Source: Thalassotalea algicola | Lineage (GTDB): Bacteria; Pseudomonadota; Gammaproteobacteria; Enterobacterales; Alteromonadaceae | Assembly: GCF_012932965.1 (NCBI RefSeq) | Contig: NZ_JABBXH010000001.1 | Coordinates: forward strand, 558,001 to 622,000 | Length of the DNA: 64,000 bases | Direction: 5' to 3' | In this document: one piece after another, positions 54,179 to 64,000 of the stretch | How positions within the stretch are numbered: the stretch's first letter is position 1 | Layout: each line of letters starts with the position of its first letter | The notes under the pieces: generated by a model | Databases searched by the model: none | The model's input: only the letters and a program-made list of their open reading frames with translations | What the model was told of the DNA's origin: nothing | Made by a program: the position numbers and the translations under genes

Positions 54179-56110
54179 TTAACGACTGACTTGGTAGGCC
54201 ATTGCCACTTCATCTTCCGGCGCTTTATGAGGCGTTGGTTCACTATCTTCGATGATGTAATCAGCCAAAGTAGATTTTTCTATAACCTTAAAGCCTAGCT
54301 GTGCAAAATAATCAGGAATGTAGGTCAGTACAATAATGATTTCCAATTCCATTAAGTGGGCAAACTCTAATAAATATTGAGTCAGTGCTTTACCTTGCCC
54401 TTGGCTATGGAACGCTTTATCAATCACAATTGAACGAATTTCAGCTAGTCCTGGTTCATAGATGTATAGCGAGGCACAACCAACGACTTGACCATCAATT
54501 TCCGCAACCACAAAGTTTTGCACATCATGAATAATATTTTCACGCGTTCTATTTAAGATTTCGCCTTTCTCTGACCAATAAGCCACTTGTTCGTGGATCT
54601 TATCAACATCTGACATCTTCGCTCTACGTACAGACATAGCAGCAGCTTTTTGTGCATTTAAACGTTGCTGCACTTGCTTCAACGCAAGTTTAGCTTGTTG
54701 CGTACCTGGGGCGCCAACTACTTGCTCATTAAGAATGTCAGTTTTGCCGGTTTGGATGTCATCAATGGCTTTTTGTACTTGAGCTCTTGAGGTGCCGCCT
54801 AACGCTTCACGTTTATCTAATGTCGATTCAATCGATAAATGTTGGTAAACATCCTGACCAATTTTGTCGCTATATTCTTGTAACTGGGTCAATGTTAAGT
54901 CTTCAAGCGGAACACCTTTATCAATCGCAGCAAGTACAACTTCGCCAACAATATGATGCGCCTCTCTAAACGGTATATCTTTACTCACTAAGTAATCAGC
55001 AAGTTCTGTCGCATTGGCATAACCTTGCTGGGCGGCAGCTAAAGTACGTGCTGAATTTACTTTTAAACCATCAACAACGAGTGTTGCCATTTCCATACAT
55101 TCTTGCCAAGTGTCTAGCGCATCAAAAAGACCTTCTTTGTCTTCTTGCATATCTTTGTTATAAGCAAGTGCTAAGGCTTTCATAGTCGTTAACATGCCAG
55201 TAAGAGATCCGAAAACTCGCCCTGCTTTACCACGGATTAATTCACACGCATCTGGGTTTTTCTTCTGCGGCATTAAGCTTGAGCCAGAGGACACAAGATC
55301 TGACATTTCAACAAAACCTGCTTCACCTGAATTATAGAAAATTAAATCTTCGGCAAAACGTGATAAATGCATCATGCTGATACTTGCTGTAGAGAGTAGT
55401 TCGATAACATGATCTCTATCAGAAACTGCGTCTAAGCTATTTAACGTCGCTGTTCTAAAGCCTAGGTTATGCGCTAACTGTTCACGATCTATAGGATAGG
55501 CAGTACCTGCCAATGCGCCAGAACCAAGCGGTGATACATCTAAACGATATAACGAGTCTTTTAAGCGACCAATATCACGGTTAAACATTTCAACATAGGC
55601 TAAACACCAATGACCAAAAGTCACGGGCTGTGCACGTTGAAGATGGGTGTAACCTGGCAATACAGTATTTGACTCACGTTCAGCTAAATTCATTAATGCT
55701 TCTTGCAAGGTCACTAAGGCATACAATAAATCGCCACCGGTTTGTTTGCACCACAGTTTCAAATCTGTTGCTACTTGGTCGTTACGGCTGCGTCCAGTAT
55801 GTAGCTTCTTACCTAAGTCACCAGTTTTTTCAATCAACTGAATTTCAACCCAGCTATGAATGTCTTCGGCGTCTGATAATAAAATTTGTTTCGGATTTTC
55901 TTCAACCGACGCTTTAAGCTCAAGTAATGCAGCTTCTAGGCGCGTCACTTCATCATCAGATAATACGCCTACCTGATTAAGTGCGCCGGCCCATGCTATT
56001 GAACCGACAATATCTTGCACTGCCATGCGGTAATCAACCGGTAATGAGTCGTTAAACTTTTTAAACTGTACACTCGCCTGCTCTTTAAACCGGCCACCCC
56101 ATAATGCCAT
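54179..56110 (-). CDS. argH: Argininosuccinate lyase fused to a GNAT acetyltransferase, argH(A)
   Basis: A 643-aa two-domain protein. Residues 1-460 are argininosuccinate lyase: [29 protein letters not shown] and the signature [11 protein letters not shown] at 276-286. It splits argininosuccinate to arginine and fumarate. After a linker, residues about 491-630 form a GNAT domain ([34 protein letters not shown] at about 569-581) resembling the acetyltransferase half of ArgA. This fusion, described in Moritella and Vibrio as argH(A), can supply N-acetylglutamate. Typical lyases stop near 460 aa. GGAG precedes the ATG by eight bases. Confidence 0.95.
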   Translation of the reverse strand: MALWGGRFKEQASVQFKKFNDSLPVDYRMAVQDIVGSIAWAGALNQVGVLSDDEVTRLEAALLELKASVEENPKQILLSDAEDIHSWVEIQLIEKTGDLGKKLHTGRSRNDQVATDLKLWCKQTGGDLLYALVTLQEALMNLAERESNTVLPGYTHLQRAQPVTFGHWCLAYVEMFNRDIGRLKDSLYRLDVSPLGSGALAGTAYPIDREQLAHNLGFRTATLNSLDAVSDRDHVIELLSTASISMMHLSRFAEDLIFYNSGEAGFVEMSDLVSSGSSLMPQKKNPDACELIRGKAGRVFGSLTGMLTTMKALALAYNKDMQEDKEGLFDALDTWQECMEMATLVVDGLKVNSARTLAAAQQGYANATELADYLVSKDIPFREAHHIVGEVVLAAIDKGVPLEDLTLTQLQEYSDKIGQDVYQHLSIESTLDKREALGGTSRAQVQKAIDDIQTGKTDILNEQVVGAPGTQQAKLALKQVQQRLNAQKAAAMSVRRAKMSDVDKIHEQVAYWSEKGEILNRTRENIIHDVQNFVVAEIDGQVVGCASLYIYEPGLAEIRSIVIDKAFHSQGQGKALTQYLLEFAHLMELEIIIVLTYIPDYFAQLGFKVIEKSTLADYIIEDSEPTPHKAPEDEVAMAYQVSR

Positions 56111-56145
56111 GGTGTTTCTCCTAAATTCTCTACTACTGTTAGTCG

Positions 56146-57378
56146 CTATGACTTGTTCGTTTGCTCATTCATTGCCGTAATTCGACTAGATAAGCTGAAT
56201 AGGCGAATAAACCCTTCGGCATGGCTTTGGTCATAAACATCGTCAGCGCCAAAGGTTGCAAACTCTTCAGAGTATAGGCTGTTTGGTGAACGACGTTGCG
56301 TTACTGTTGCAGTGCCTTTATACATTTTCACTACAACATCACCTGTTACGCGTGTTGCAAATGACGCTGCCGCAGCTAATTGAGCTTCCGCTAAAGGTGT
56401 AAACCAGCGACCATCATAGATCACATGAGAAAATTCAAGACCTACTGATTCACGGAATTTTAGTGATTCTTTATCTAGAATGAGCGTTTCTAAGCCTTTG
56501 TAAGCAGCCATTAATACGGTACCACCTGGTGTTTCGTAACACCCACGCGATTTCATTCCCACTAGACGATTTTCAACAATATCTATACGGCCTACGCCAT
56601 GAGCAGCGGCTTTATCATTTAAGTATACTAGCGACTCGTATGGAGATAATGCCTTACCATCAACGGCAACTAACTCACCTTCTTTAAAACTTAACTGCAC
56701 GGTCTCAGGTGTGTCAGGTGCATCCATTGGATCAACCGTCATAGTCCAAACTTCCTTGGAAGGCTCACACCACGGATCTTCTAACTCGCCACCTTCATGA
56801 GAAATATGCCAAGCATTCGCGTCACGGCTATAAATTTTGGTTAGTGATGCTGAACAAGGAATGTCGCGCTCTGCTAAGTAATCAAGCAAGTCTTCACGCG
56901 AGACCATGTCCCATTCGCGCCATGGCGCAATCACTGTTAATTGTGGAGCGAGTGCCGCAAAACACGACTCAAAACGTACTTGATCATTACCTTTACCGGT
57001 ACAACCATGACATACCGCATCAGCACCTACTTTTAATGCAACTTCTACATGTGCTTTGGCAATAACTGGGCGTGCCATTGACGTACCTAACAAGTATTGT
57101 CCTTCGTATACTGAACCGGTTTTTAAAATAGGGTAAATGTAGTCTTTTACAAATTCTTCTTTTAGGTCAACCACATGACATTCAGAAGCTCCTGATGCTA
57201 TCGCTTTTTCTTTGATGCCATCTAACTCTTCGTCACCTTGACCAACATCAGCACAAAATGCCACCACTTCACAGCCATCATAGTTCTCTTTCAACCAAGG
57301 GATAATCGCTGAGGTATCTAAACCACCAGAATATGCTAATACTACTTTTTTGATTTGTTTTTTCTTTGCTAATGCCAT
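56146..57378 (-). CDS. argG: Argininosuccinate synthase
   Basis: A 410-aa ATP-dependent ligase joining citrulline and aspartate. The PP-motif [18 protein letters not shown] is near the N-terminus. [15 protein letters not shown] and [15 protein letters not shown] are family signatures. It lies between argF and argH(A) in the same orientation, 35 bases before argH. Confidence 0.97.
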   Translation of the reverse strand: MALAKKKQIKKVVLAYSGGLDTSAIIPWLKENYDGCEVVAFCADVGQGDEELDGIKEKAIASGASECHVVDLKEEFVKDYIYPILKTGSVYEGQYLLGTSMARPVIAKAHVEVALKVGADAVCHGCTGKGNDQVRFESCFAALAPQLTVIAPWREWDMVSREDLLDYLAERDIPCSASLTKIYSRDANAWHISHEGGELEDPWCEPSKEVWTMTVDPMDAPDTPETVQLSFKEGELVAVDGKALSPYESLVYLNDKAAAHGVGRIDIVENRLVGMKSRGCYETPGGTVLMAAYKGLETLILDKESLKFRESVGLEFSHVIYDGRWFTPLAEAQLAAAASFATRVTGDVVVKMYKGTATVTQRRSPNSLYSEEFATFGADDVYDQSHAEGFIRLFSLSSRITAMNEQTNKS

Positions 57379-57492
57379 TTTCTTTTACCTTTAAATTCTT
57401 TTTGAGGCGTATGCCTTACTGAAAATTTGTTTTCCCTCGACATGCTCGGGATGAATTAGTTGTTAAGCTAGTATCGCTTCGACTGCTTTACT

Positions 57493-58419
57493 CTATACGC
57501 CTGCTAATAATGAAACTAAAACTGCGTTTTGCGCCCACATTCTGTTTTCTGCTTGCTGGAACACTACAGAATAGTTTTCGTCGTCAAACAACGCCGTAGT
57601 GATCTCTTCTTCTAAATGTGCTGGCTGACAGTGCATCACTTTGCTGGCACCAACCTTGTTTACTAAGTCATGATTAACCTGAAACGGTTTAAACGTTTCA
57701 AGTAATGCTGCTTTATTTTGCGCACCTTCATTGCCCATAGATATCCAAGTATCAGTGTAGATAACATCTTGCTGACCAAGAACTGTAATGTCTGACGTCA
57801 CCATAAATTTACTGCCAGATTCACTCGCTAAGGCTTGTGCTTTGTCAATCATTGCTTGCTGAGCACCATGTCCTGCTGGGCAAACTAAGGTGAAATCGAC
57901 ACCCAAAATTGCTGCGATAATCATTAATGAATTCGAGACATTGTTGCCATCTCCCAGATAAGCAAGCTTTACTTTTGAAAGGTCATCAAAGTGCTCTGAT
58001 ATGGTGACAAAATCTGCTAAGCCTTGGCATGGGTGGTATAAATCACACAGGGCGTTAACTACAGGTACTGAAGCATGCTCGGCTAAGCCTGTGATCGAAT
58101 CGTGAGAAAAAACTCGAGCAACAATAGCATCAGCGTAACAAGAAAGGTTTTTAGCATAATCACTGACTCTTTCTCTTTCACCCAACTTGCCATTTTGTTG
58201 GCCTAGATATAAAGCGTGCCCGCCAAGTTTAGCTATACCTATGTCAAAGCTAACATGGGTTCTAAGCGAAGGTTTTTCAAAAATCATCGCCACTGATTTG
58301 CCCTGCAGCGCATTTGCATAATCAGCAGGGTGATTTTTTATGGTTTTCGCCAGCTCAATTAGCTGGAGTATTTGTTGTTTGTTTTGCAGTTCATCTGCTA
58401 AAAAGTTAGATAGAGTCAT
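57493..58419 (-). CDS. argF: Ornithine carbamoyltransferase
   Basis: A 308-aa transcarbamylase making citrulline from ornithine and carbamoyl phosphate. The start ATG at 58419 has AAGGA seven bases upstream; a TTG six bases earlier is less likely. The carbamoyl-phosphate motif reads FEKPSLRTHVSFD, i.e. S-L-R-T-H rather than S-T-R-T-R, the ornithine block is DLYHPCQGLADF, and the Cys loop is MHCQPAH rather than HCLP. These look like lineage variants; an acetylornithine-specific enzyme is less likely because the rest follows OTC. The 114-base gap to argG has no strong signal. Confidence 0.93.
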   Translation of the reverse strand: MTLSNFLADELQNKQQILQLIELAKTIKNHPADYANALQGKSVAMIFEKPSLRTHVSFDIGIAKLGGHALYLGQQNGKLGERERVSDYAKNLSCYADAIVARVFSHDSITGLAEHASVPVVNALCDLYHPCQGLADFVTISEHFDDLSKVKLAYLGDGNNVSNSLMIIAAILGVDFTLVCPAGHGAQQAMIDKAQALASESGSKFMVTSDITVLGQQDVIYTDTWISMGNEGAQNKAALLETFKPFQVNHDLVNKVGASKVMHCQPAHLEEEITTALFDDENYSVVFQQAENRMWAQNAVLVSLLAGV

Positions 58420-58470
58420 GTTCAATCCTTAAAGTATTAATTCGTTATTCTTAGTACTTAGCGTTGAGAG

Positions 58471-59259
58471 CTAAGCAGCTAGTTCAGGAATAATGCGGGT
58501 GCCTACATTAGCGCCAGATAGCAAACTAGGGATTTGCTCAGGCGCTTGCCAACTGGCAACCGCGATACTTCGTCGTAATTGATTTGCAGCATGAAAAGCC
58601 GCATTAACTTTTGCGGTCATACCGCCATGAATAATACCTGACTGAATTAATAACTTGGCATCTTGTTCGGTTAAATCCGATAAATAATTGCCACTGCCAT
58701 CCATTACGCCATTAACATCAGTTAACAGCAGCAATTCAGCATTTAGTAACTGACAAATCACCACTGCAGCATCATCAGCATTTACGTTAACTAACTCACC
58801 ACTTTCTAAGGCACCAATTGAAGAAACAACAGGCAAAAATTCACCCTTAAGTAAGTTGTCTAATAACTTGCTTTGACTTGCTTTTGGCTCGCCAACAGCA
58901 CCTAAATCTAATGGGCTAATAACACATTTAACCATGTTGCCATCGGCAAGTGATAAACCTACAGCATTAAGATGCAAACTATTCGCTTGAGCAACAATAA
59001 CTTTATTTACATGGCCCGCTAGAGCGCCACTGATAATAGGCATTTGCTCAGCTGAAGTTACCCGTAAACCGTTTTTCTTTTCAGTTGCAAAGCCAGCTTG
59101 GCAAAGCATGTCATCAACAACACAACCGCCGCCGTGAACTAACACAACTGGTTGATTTTTCAGCTCGGCAATAACTTTTAACAATGCAGTTAAGGCATCT
59201 GCTTTTTCTAAGATCGCGCCACCAATTTTAATCACTAATGGCTTGGTTTGTTTGCTCAT
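58471..59259 (-). CDS. argB: Acetylglutamate kinase
   Basis: A 262-aa kinase phosphorylating N-acetylglutamate. It starts LVIKIGGAILEKADAL (Lys-Gly-Gly ATP site) and has LVHGGGCVVDDML, NVNADDAAVVICQLL and GMTAKVNAA with the catalytic Lys. Length matches the short enterobacterial type that is not arginine-inhibited. Its ATG overlaps the argC stop by four bases. Confidence 0.97.
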   Translation of the reverse strand: MSKQTKPLVIKIGGAILEKADALTALLKVIAELKNQPVVLVHGGGCVVDDMLCQAGFATEKKNGLRVTSAEQMPIISGALAGHVNKVIVAQANSLHLNAVGLSLADGNMVKCVISPLDLGAVGEPKASQSKLLDNLLKGEFLPVVSSIGALESGELVNVNADDAAVVICQLLNAELLLLTDVNGVMDGSGNYLSDLTEQDAKLLIQSGIIHGGMTAKVNAAFHAANQLRRSIAVASWQAPEQIPSLLSGANVGTRIIPELAA

Positions 59260-60293
59260 GCGCTAATTCCAACAACATTGGGTAAAAGTGAATACTGGCT
59301 TGGCAAACCTAAACTGGCATTGAAACACTGCACAGCTTGAGACGCGGCACCTTTTAACAAATTATCAATTGCCGTGCTTACCACTAGGACTTGTTTGTCT
59401 TCATCGAATTGCCAATGAATATCAGCAAATGGTGTATGAGCAACGTCATCAATTTGCGGCCATGATGACTTAATGCGAACTAGCGGCTTATCTTGATACG
59501 CATTAACAAATGCATGATCGACCATAGCTTTTGTAGTACCAGATTTCAGGCTTAGCGTAACCGTGGTAAGCAAACCTCTTTTATATGGAGCTAAATGCGG
59601 ATTAAAAATCACTTGCGCAGCTGCTTCTTGAGAAATTTCAGGCTGGTGTCTGTGCTGTAAAATATTGTAAGGCTTTAAACTTACTTCATTAAAATTAGTC
59701 GCTAGCGAAGCTTTTCTTCCTGCACCACTCACACCACTAATACCATTAACCACAATTAAACCGTCTTCTTGATGAAGTTCAGCTGCAGTAATTGGTTTTA
59801 ATGACAATAGGCTCGCTGTAGGGTAGCAACCTGGTACAGCAACTAATTGTGTGTCAGAAAAGTTATCAGGCAACCATTCCGCTAAACCGTATTGAGCTTG
59901 CGCTAATGCTCTTAACGAATGATGTTCAAAACCGTAATATATTGGGTAATCAGCAGGTTCTTTTAAACGAAAGCCGCCAGATAAATCGAACACTTTAACG
60001 CCTTTTTCAACAAAGGCTTGTGCCCAATCAGCACTAAATTCGTGGGGGGTTGCAAAAAAAACCGCATCTAATGTATCGACAGCACTTTCAAACCAGCCTT
60101 GCGAAAAAGACTGAAGGGGTACATCACAGATCCCCTGCCAGCGAGCATGTAACTCAGAGAATAAAGATCCATTGGAAGTACTGTTTTCCGATACCACTAG
60201 ATGCGAAATCGAAACTTTATCATGTTGGCAAAGTAAGCCTATTAACTCAGCGCCAACGTAACCACTTGCGCCAATAACCGCGACATTCATCAT
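59256..60293 (-). CDS. argC: N-acetyl-gamma-glutamyl-phosphate reductase
   Basis: A 345-aa NADPH-dependent reductase giving N-acetylglutamate semialdehyde. The NADP site VAVIGASGYVGAELIGLL is at the start and the catalytic Cys lies in VAVPGCYPTASLLSLKP. An in-frame GTG at 60356 would add 21 residues not seen in the family, so the ATG pair at 60293/60290 is chosen. It is first in argCBFGH(A)-argA. Candidate ARG boxes lie 14 and about 130 bases upstream, and the decayed argE lies divergently beyond. Confidence 0.95.
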   Translation of the reverse strand: MMNVAVIGASGYVGAELIGLLCQHDKVSISHLVVSENSTSNGSLFSELHARWQGICDVPLQSFSQGWFESAVDTLDAVFFATPHEFSADWAQAFVEKGVKVFDLSGGFRLKEPADYPIYYGFEHHSLRALAQAQYGLAEWLPDNFSDTQLVAVPGCYPTASLLSLKPITAAELHQEDGLIVVNGISGVSGAGRKASLATNFNEVSLKPYNILQHRHQPEISQEAAAQVIFNPHLAPYKRGLLTTVTLSLKSGTTKAMVDHAFVNAYQDKPLVRIKSSWPQIDDVAHTPFADIHWQFDEDKQVLVVSTAIDNLLKGAASQAVQCFNASLGLPSQYSLLPNVVGISA

Positions 60294-60307
60294 CAAAACA
60301 CCAAAAA

Positions 60308-60321
60308 TGCAATTATATTCA
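60308..60321 (-). promoter_or_regulatory. Weak candidate ARG box near the argC start
   Basis: On the minus strand the site reads TGAATATAATTGCA, keeping the left TGAAT half of the ArgR consensus TGAAT-N4-ATTCA but differing at two positions in the right half. It lies 14 bases upstream of the argC ATG, where ArgR could block transcription or translation. Confidence 0.35.
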
Positions 60322-60424
60322 AAATACTCATCAAAACGTGAACGAAAGCCGTTCACACTCGTTATTGAAAGGAACCTTTCAACAACTCAACAAAAAACCC
60401 AAAACTCTATCGTCGTCGTGTATT

Positions 60425-60438
60425 TGAATACATTTTCA
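60425..60438. promoter_or_regulatory. Candidate ARG box in the argC/argE divergent region
   Basis: TGAATACATTTTCA matches the palindromic ArgR consensus TGAAT-N4-ATTCA at all but one position and sits between argC and the argE remnant. That is where ArgR controls both directions in related bacteria. Confidence 0.5.
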
Positions 60439-60520
60439 TTTTTCCGTAGCGTTCTTTTCTAGGTTATTTACACTGTGAAGAGGAATTTACCACCGCGTGC
60501 ATTTTTATGCAACTTTTTAA

Positions 60521-61008
60521 CATAAATATTTTATTGAAAAGTTATTACCTCATGTTGAAACGGCAATACAGCAACTAATTGCCCGCCCTTCTATTTGCTC
60601 CAGCTCTGAATCTTGGGTTCAAGGCAATAAAGGTGTTATTGAGTTATTGAGTTATTGAGTTATTGTATTCTAGGCTTGAAACACTCGGCTTTAGCACCGT
60701 TATTCATCAAGTTCCTCATACTCGAAATAAATATAATTTGCCGGCACCACTTGGTAGTGGGCGAGGGAGGCTTATAATTGGCCCGTCACAGTGATGGTGT
60801 ATGATTCAATGAAAACCGTTGGCAAAATAATCTTATGCAGATAAAGAAAGCAGATGATAAATTTTATGGGTTGAGCACCTTAGATATGATTGGCTTCTAC
60901 GCTTTTTTATTAGATGCGGTTAAAAACTTAACTCCCGCTCTATTAAGCAAGCCACTTTATATTTTGGTGACTTCCGCTGAGGGTACTGTTGCTAGTAACA
61001 CTGATTAG
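60521..61008 (+). pseudogene. argE: Decayed, truncated argE (N-acetylornithine deacetylase)
   Basis: No intact ORF, but three frames read consecutively as the N-terminal 40% of ArgE. Frame at 60551: QQLIARPSICSSSESWVQGNKGVIELL, stop 60656-60658. Frame from 60666: YSRLETLGFSTVIHQVPHTRNKYN...APLGSG, stop 60792-60794. Frame from 60781: ARHSDGV, stop 60802-60804, then KKADDKFYGLSTLDMIGFYAF and LSKPLYILVTS, to TAG 61006-61008. The metal-ligand H-x-D of AGHTDTV is still visible as RHSDG; ADMKG is now TLDMIG; the catalytic EE is now EG. The remaining ~230 codons are gone, replaced by the 477-aa gene two bases later. Position, divergent from argC, is the ancestral argE site. Confidence 0.9.
60635..60664 (+). 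repeat. 8-bp tandem repeat (GAGTTATT) inside the argE remnant
   Basis: Three exact copies of GAGTTATT (60641-60664) preceded by a six-base partial copy. Removing two copies (16 bases) restores the reading frame between the first and second ArgE-like segments, so repeat expansion is the likely first frameshift. Confidence 0.9.
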
Positions 61009-61010
61009 CG

Positions 61011-62444
61011 TTAAGACTTATTCCACAATTTCTGGTTATCTTTTTCAGAAAAGAAATCCCTTGGGTGCCAGCAACGAGGGATCAAATCTAGCTCGGCACG
61101 TTCTTGATAGTTAGACACTAGTTTTTCTAAAATTTCTTGAAGTCGAGCTTTACTCATTGATGCCAAACGCTTTGCTGATTCAGCAAAATATAAGTTTTCT
61201 GACTTTTTCACCACCATATCTGCACCATATCCAATAAAAGATAATTGTCTTGTCGCGATACGGCACACCGGCTCTTCTGGGTTTTTAGGGTATAAATGGT
61301 TAACCACGGCATATTCATAACGTTCTAAGGAGTTGCCGGCAGCATCTAGCGCCAAATAAGTTACACCAAAGCCTTGAGGGAACATACCGGTAATCTTGTA
61401 TAGGCAATCAACCACTTTTTCACTACACGCACCGCGCTCTGCATTTTGATACAGCGCTTGGTAAACCTTGGGGATTAATTTGTATTTATAGCTTGGCTTA
61501 ATCGAAAGTACGATAGAGCAATAAATTTGCGGCACTTTTAATACATTAGCTAACCCTTGCTTAGGATTAATTGCCCCTTTTAATAACTCTTTGATGAATT
61601 TTAATTTTCGGGTCTCTTGCTTTTGAAATAGATCTCTATCTTTTTTAGAGTTTCCCATATAATCGCCAACACCGATACCTTCCACCAGATATTTCAACGT
61701 TTCTCGATAGTTAATCTGTAATAGCTCTTTACGCTCATCTACTTCTAAAGTGCGAAATGGATCTTTGTCTTCATTCGCTCCTACCAGAATTAATTGAGCG
61801 TCTGGGTGATAATTACCAATATCTTGAATCAGTGCGGCCTTAATTATTGCAATTTTTACTTCACTAACAAACACTTCATAGCCAACTTCATTAAGCTCTT
61901 TATATTCCTTATATTGTTCAGGCGTTATATCGCCAATAAAATGCTGGATGTAAGAGTCTTTTATCGCACCATCTAGAATTAATTGATCTAATAACCTTAA
62001 CGACAGCACTGCTTTATATAGTGGCTTATGCTGCTCATTAATTTTAGCTATTTGAAGGGGGTTGCCTTCAGTGTGGCTAAGAAGCTGTATAGTACCTAGA
62101 AGCTGTGCCGATTTACGATTTGTCTCTTCGAAGTTTTCACCCTCGGACAATTCAAGAATCTCATAGCAAATGTTGGTTAATCGCTCGTTACGTTCAACTC
62201 GTTCAGATCTAAGTTGTTGCTGAAAATTAGTACGATCTGTTTCTATTGCTGCTTGTTTTTGTTCACCACTAGAATGTTTATTTTTTTCATCTAATTCTTC
62301 ATTAATTTTGTTTACCAAAGGTTGGTTGGCAAAAAACTCAGCAGCTCCATCAATTAAGGCATCCTTAATTGGACTAGCTTTAAACATCCTATCTAATAAA
62401 TTGGATACTTGAGTTGTTAATAATGATTGGTGGGACTTACTCAT
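61011..62444 (-). CDS. Unrecognised 477-aa protein, possibly degenerate HD-type
   Basis: A largely helical cytoplasmic protein with no signal peptide or membrane helix. Residues 45-110 are highly charged and probably coiled coil (DEKNKHSSGEQKQAAIETDR, NERLTN). The segment IIKAALIQDIGNYHPDAQLIL near residue 215 recalls the H-D-I-G...H-P core of HD/HD-GYP domains. However, the metal His is Gln and no complete motif set is seen, so catalysis is doubtful. The C-terminal third has alternating strands and helices (QGFGVTYLALDAAGNSLERYEYAVV). It is a single gene with its 3' end two bases from the argE break, and is separated from metF by 133 bases. Confidence 0.7.
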   Translation of the reverse strand: MSKSHQSLLTTQVSNLLDRMFKASPIKDALIDGAAEFFANQPLVNKINEELDEKNKHSSGEQKQAAIETDRTNFQQQLRSERVERNERLTNICYEILELSEGENFEETNRKSAQLLGTIQLLSHTEGNPLQIAKINEQHKPLYKAVLSLRLLDQLILDGAIKDSYIQHFIGDITPEQYKEYKELNEVGYEVFVSEVKIAIIKAALIQDIGNYHPDAQLILVGANEDKDPFRTLEVDERKELLQINYRETLKYLVEGIGVGDYMGNSKKDRDLFQKQETRKLKFIKELLKGAINPKQGLANVLKVPQIYCSIVLSIKPSYKYKLIPKVYQALYQNAERGACSEKVVDCLYKITGMFPQGFGVTYLALDAAGNSLERYEYAVVNHLYPKNPEEPVCRIATRQLSFIGYGADMVVKKSENLYFAESAKRLASMSKARLQEILEKLVSNYQERAELDLIPRCWHPRDFFSEKDNQKLWNKS

Positions 62445-62538
62445 TCAGCAAACTTCAATTCAACAAGTGAACTATTATTATATGATTGTCGTAAACATAA
62501 GTGAAAAGTGACAAAAACTCAAATCAAAGTGAAAGCTT

Positions 62539-62571
62539 AAAGGTGTCATTAATTTGATTAATAACACCTTT
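62539..62571 (-). terminator. Hairpin after metF, probable terminator
   Basis: A long stem with one mismatch (62539-62553 with 62557-62571) around a TTG loop begins seven bases after the metF stop. The T run on the minus strand is weak (AAGCTTTCACTTTG), so efficiency is uncertain. Confidence 0.6.
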
Positions 62572-62577
62572 ATGGAG

Positions 62578-64000
<1,423 letters not shown>

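Noticed and set aside
57493-58419. N-acetylornithine carbamoyltransferase
   Set aside because: The S-L-R-T motif raised the idea, but the overall sequence follows ordinary OTC and the cluster is the classic argCBFGH type.

Overview
The window looks like chromosomal DNA of a marine gammaproteobacterium of the Alteromonadales, most likely Colwelliaceae (Colwellia/Thalassotalea-like). The basis is the low G+C, the protein sequence types, and several lineage-typical arrangements: mrcA divergent from pilMNOPQ-aroK-aroB-damX-dam, a divergent arg cluster with an argH(A) fusion, and hslO next to pckA. No rRNA, tRNA, CRISPR array, insertion sequence or prophage was recognised. The species assignment is inference.

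Layout. 1-10.4 kb: the end of hslO, pckA, an orphan small membrane protein, envZ/ompR, a periplasmic esterase, a small secreted protein, a DUF938 methyltransferase, an MscS channel, and a FecA-like TonB receptor with a Fur-box-like site. 10.5-24.05 kb: a surface-polysaccharide locus. Its left arm (minus strand) carries a Wzx flippase and two unrecognised proteins. Its right arm (plus strand) carries four glycosyltransferases (one GT14, two GT4, one GT2), an EpsG-like polymerase, and a PglC/PglD/PglE/PglF-like set that should make undecaprenyl-linked di-N-acetylbacillosamine or a close relative. 24-30.5 kb: an RNA methyltransferase, an MltA/3D-like protein, a Sel1 protein, a secreted cyclophilin with a GlyGly-CTERM-like tail, a thioesterase, and a trypsin-like protease overlapping an FHA membrane protein. 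30.5-45.2 kb: the conserved trpS/rpe/dam/damX/aroB/aroK/pilQPONM/mrcA block. It is interrupted by a TorF-like porin and a DUF2970 protein and lacks gph between rpe and trpS.

45.3-50.1 kb: a four-gene unit encoding a glycerate kinase, a mannosyl/glucosyl-3-phosphoglycerate phosphatase, a GT81 glucosyl-3-phosphoglycerate synthase and a GH13_18 phosphorylase. Together these would make and recycle the compatible solute glucosylglycerate. 50.1-52.8 kb: a methyltransferase, a beta-propeller protein and a membrane-tethered XRE regulator preceded by 11-bp direct repeats. 52.8-61.0 kb: argA and argCBFG-H(A), with ARG-box-like sites upstream of argC. Divergent from argC, where argE belongs, lies a decayed, truncated argE whose first frameshift sits exactly in an expanded 8-bp tandem repeat. 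61-64 kb: an unrecognised 477-aa protein abutting the argE break, then metF and the 3' end of metL, both on the minus strand.

The strongest items for a second look are the argE remnant with its repeat-linked frameshift, the glucosylglycerate unit, the two unrecognised genes coupled to wzx, the protease-FHA pair, the GlyGly-CTERM cyclophilin, and the repeat array upstream of the XRE membrane regulator.
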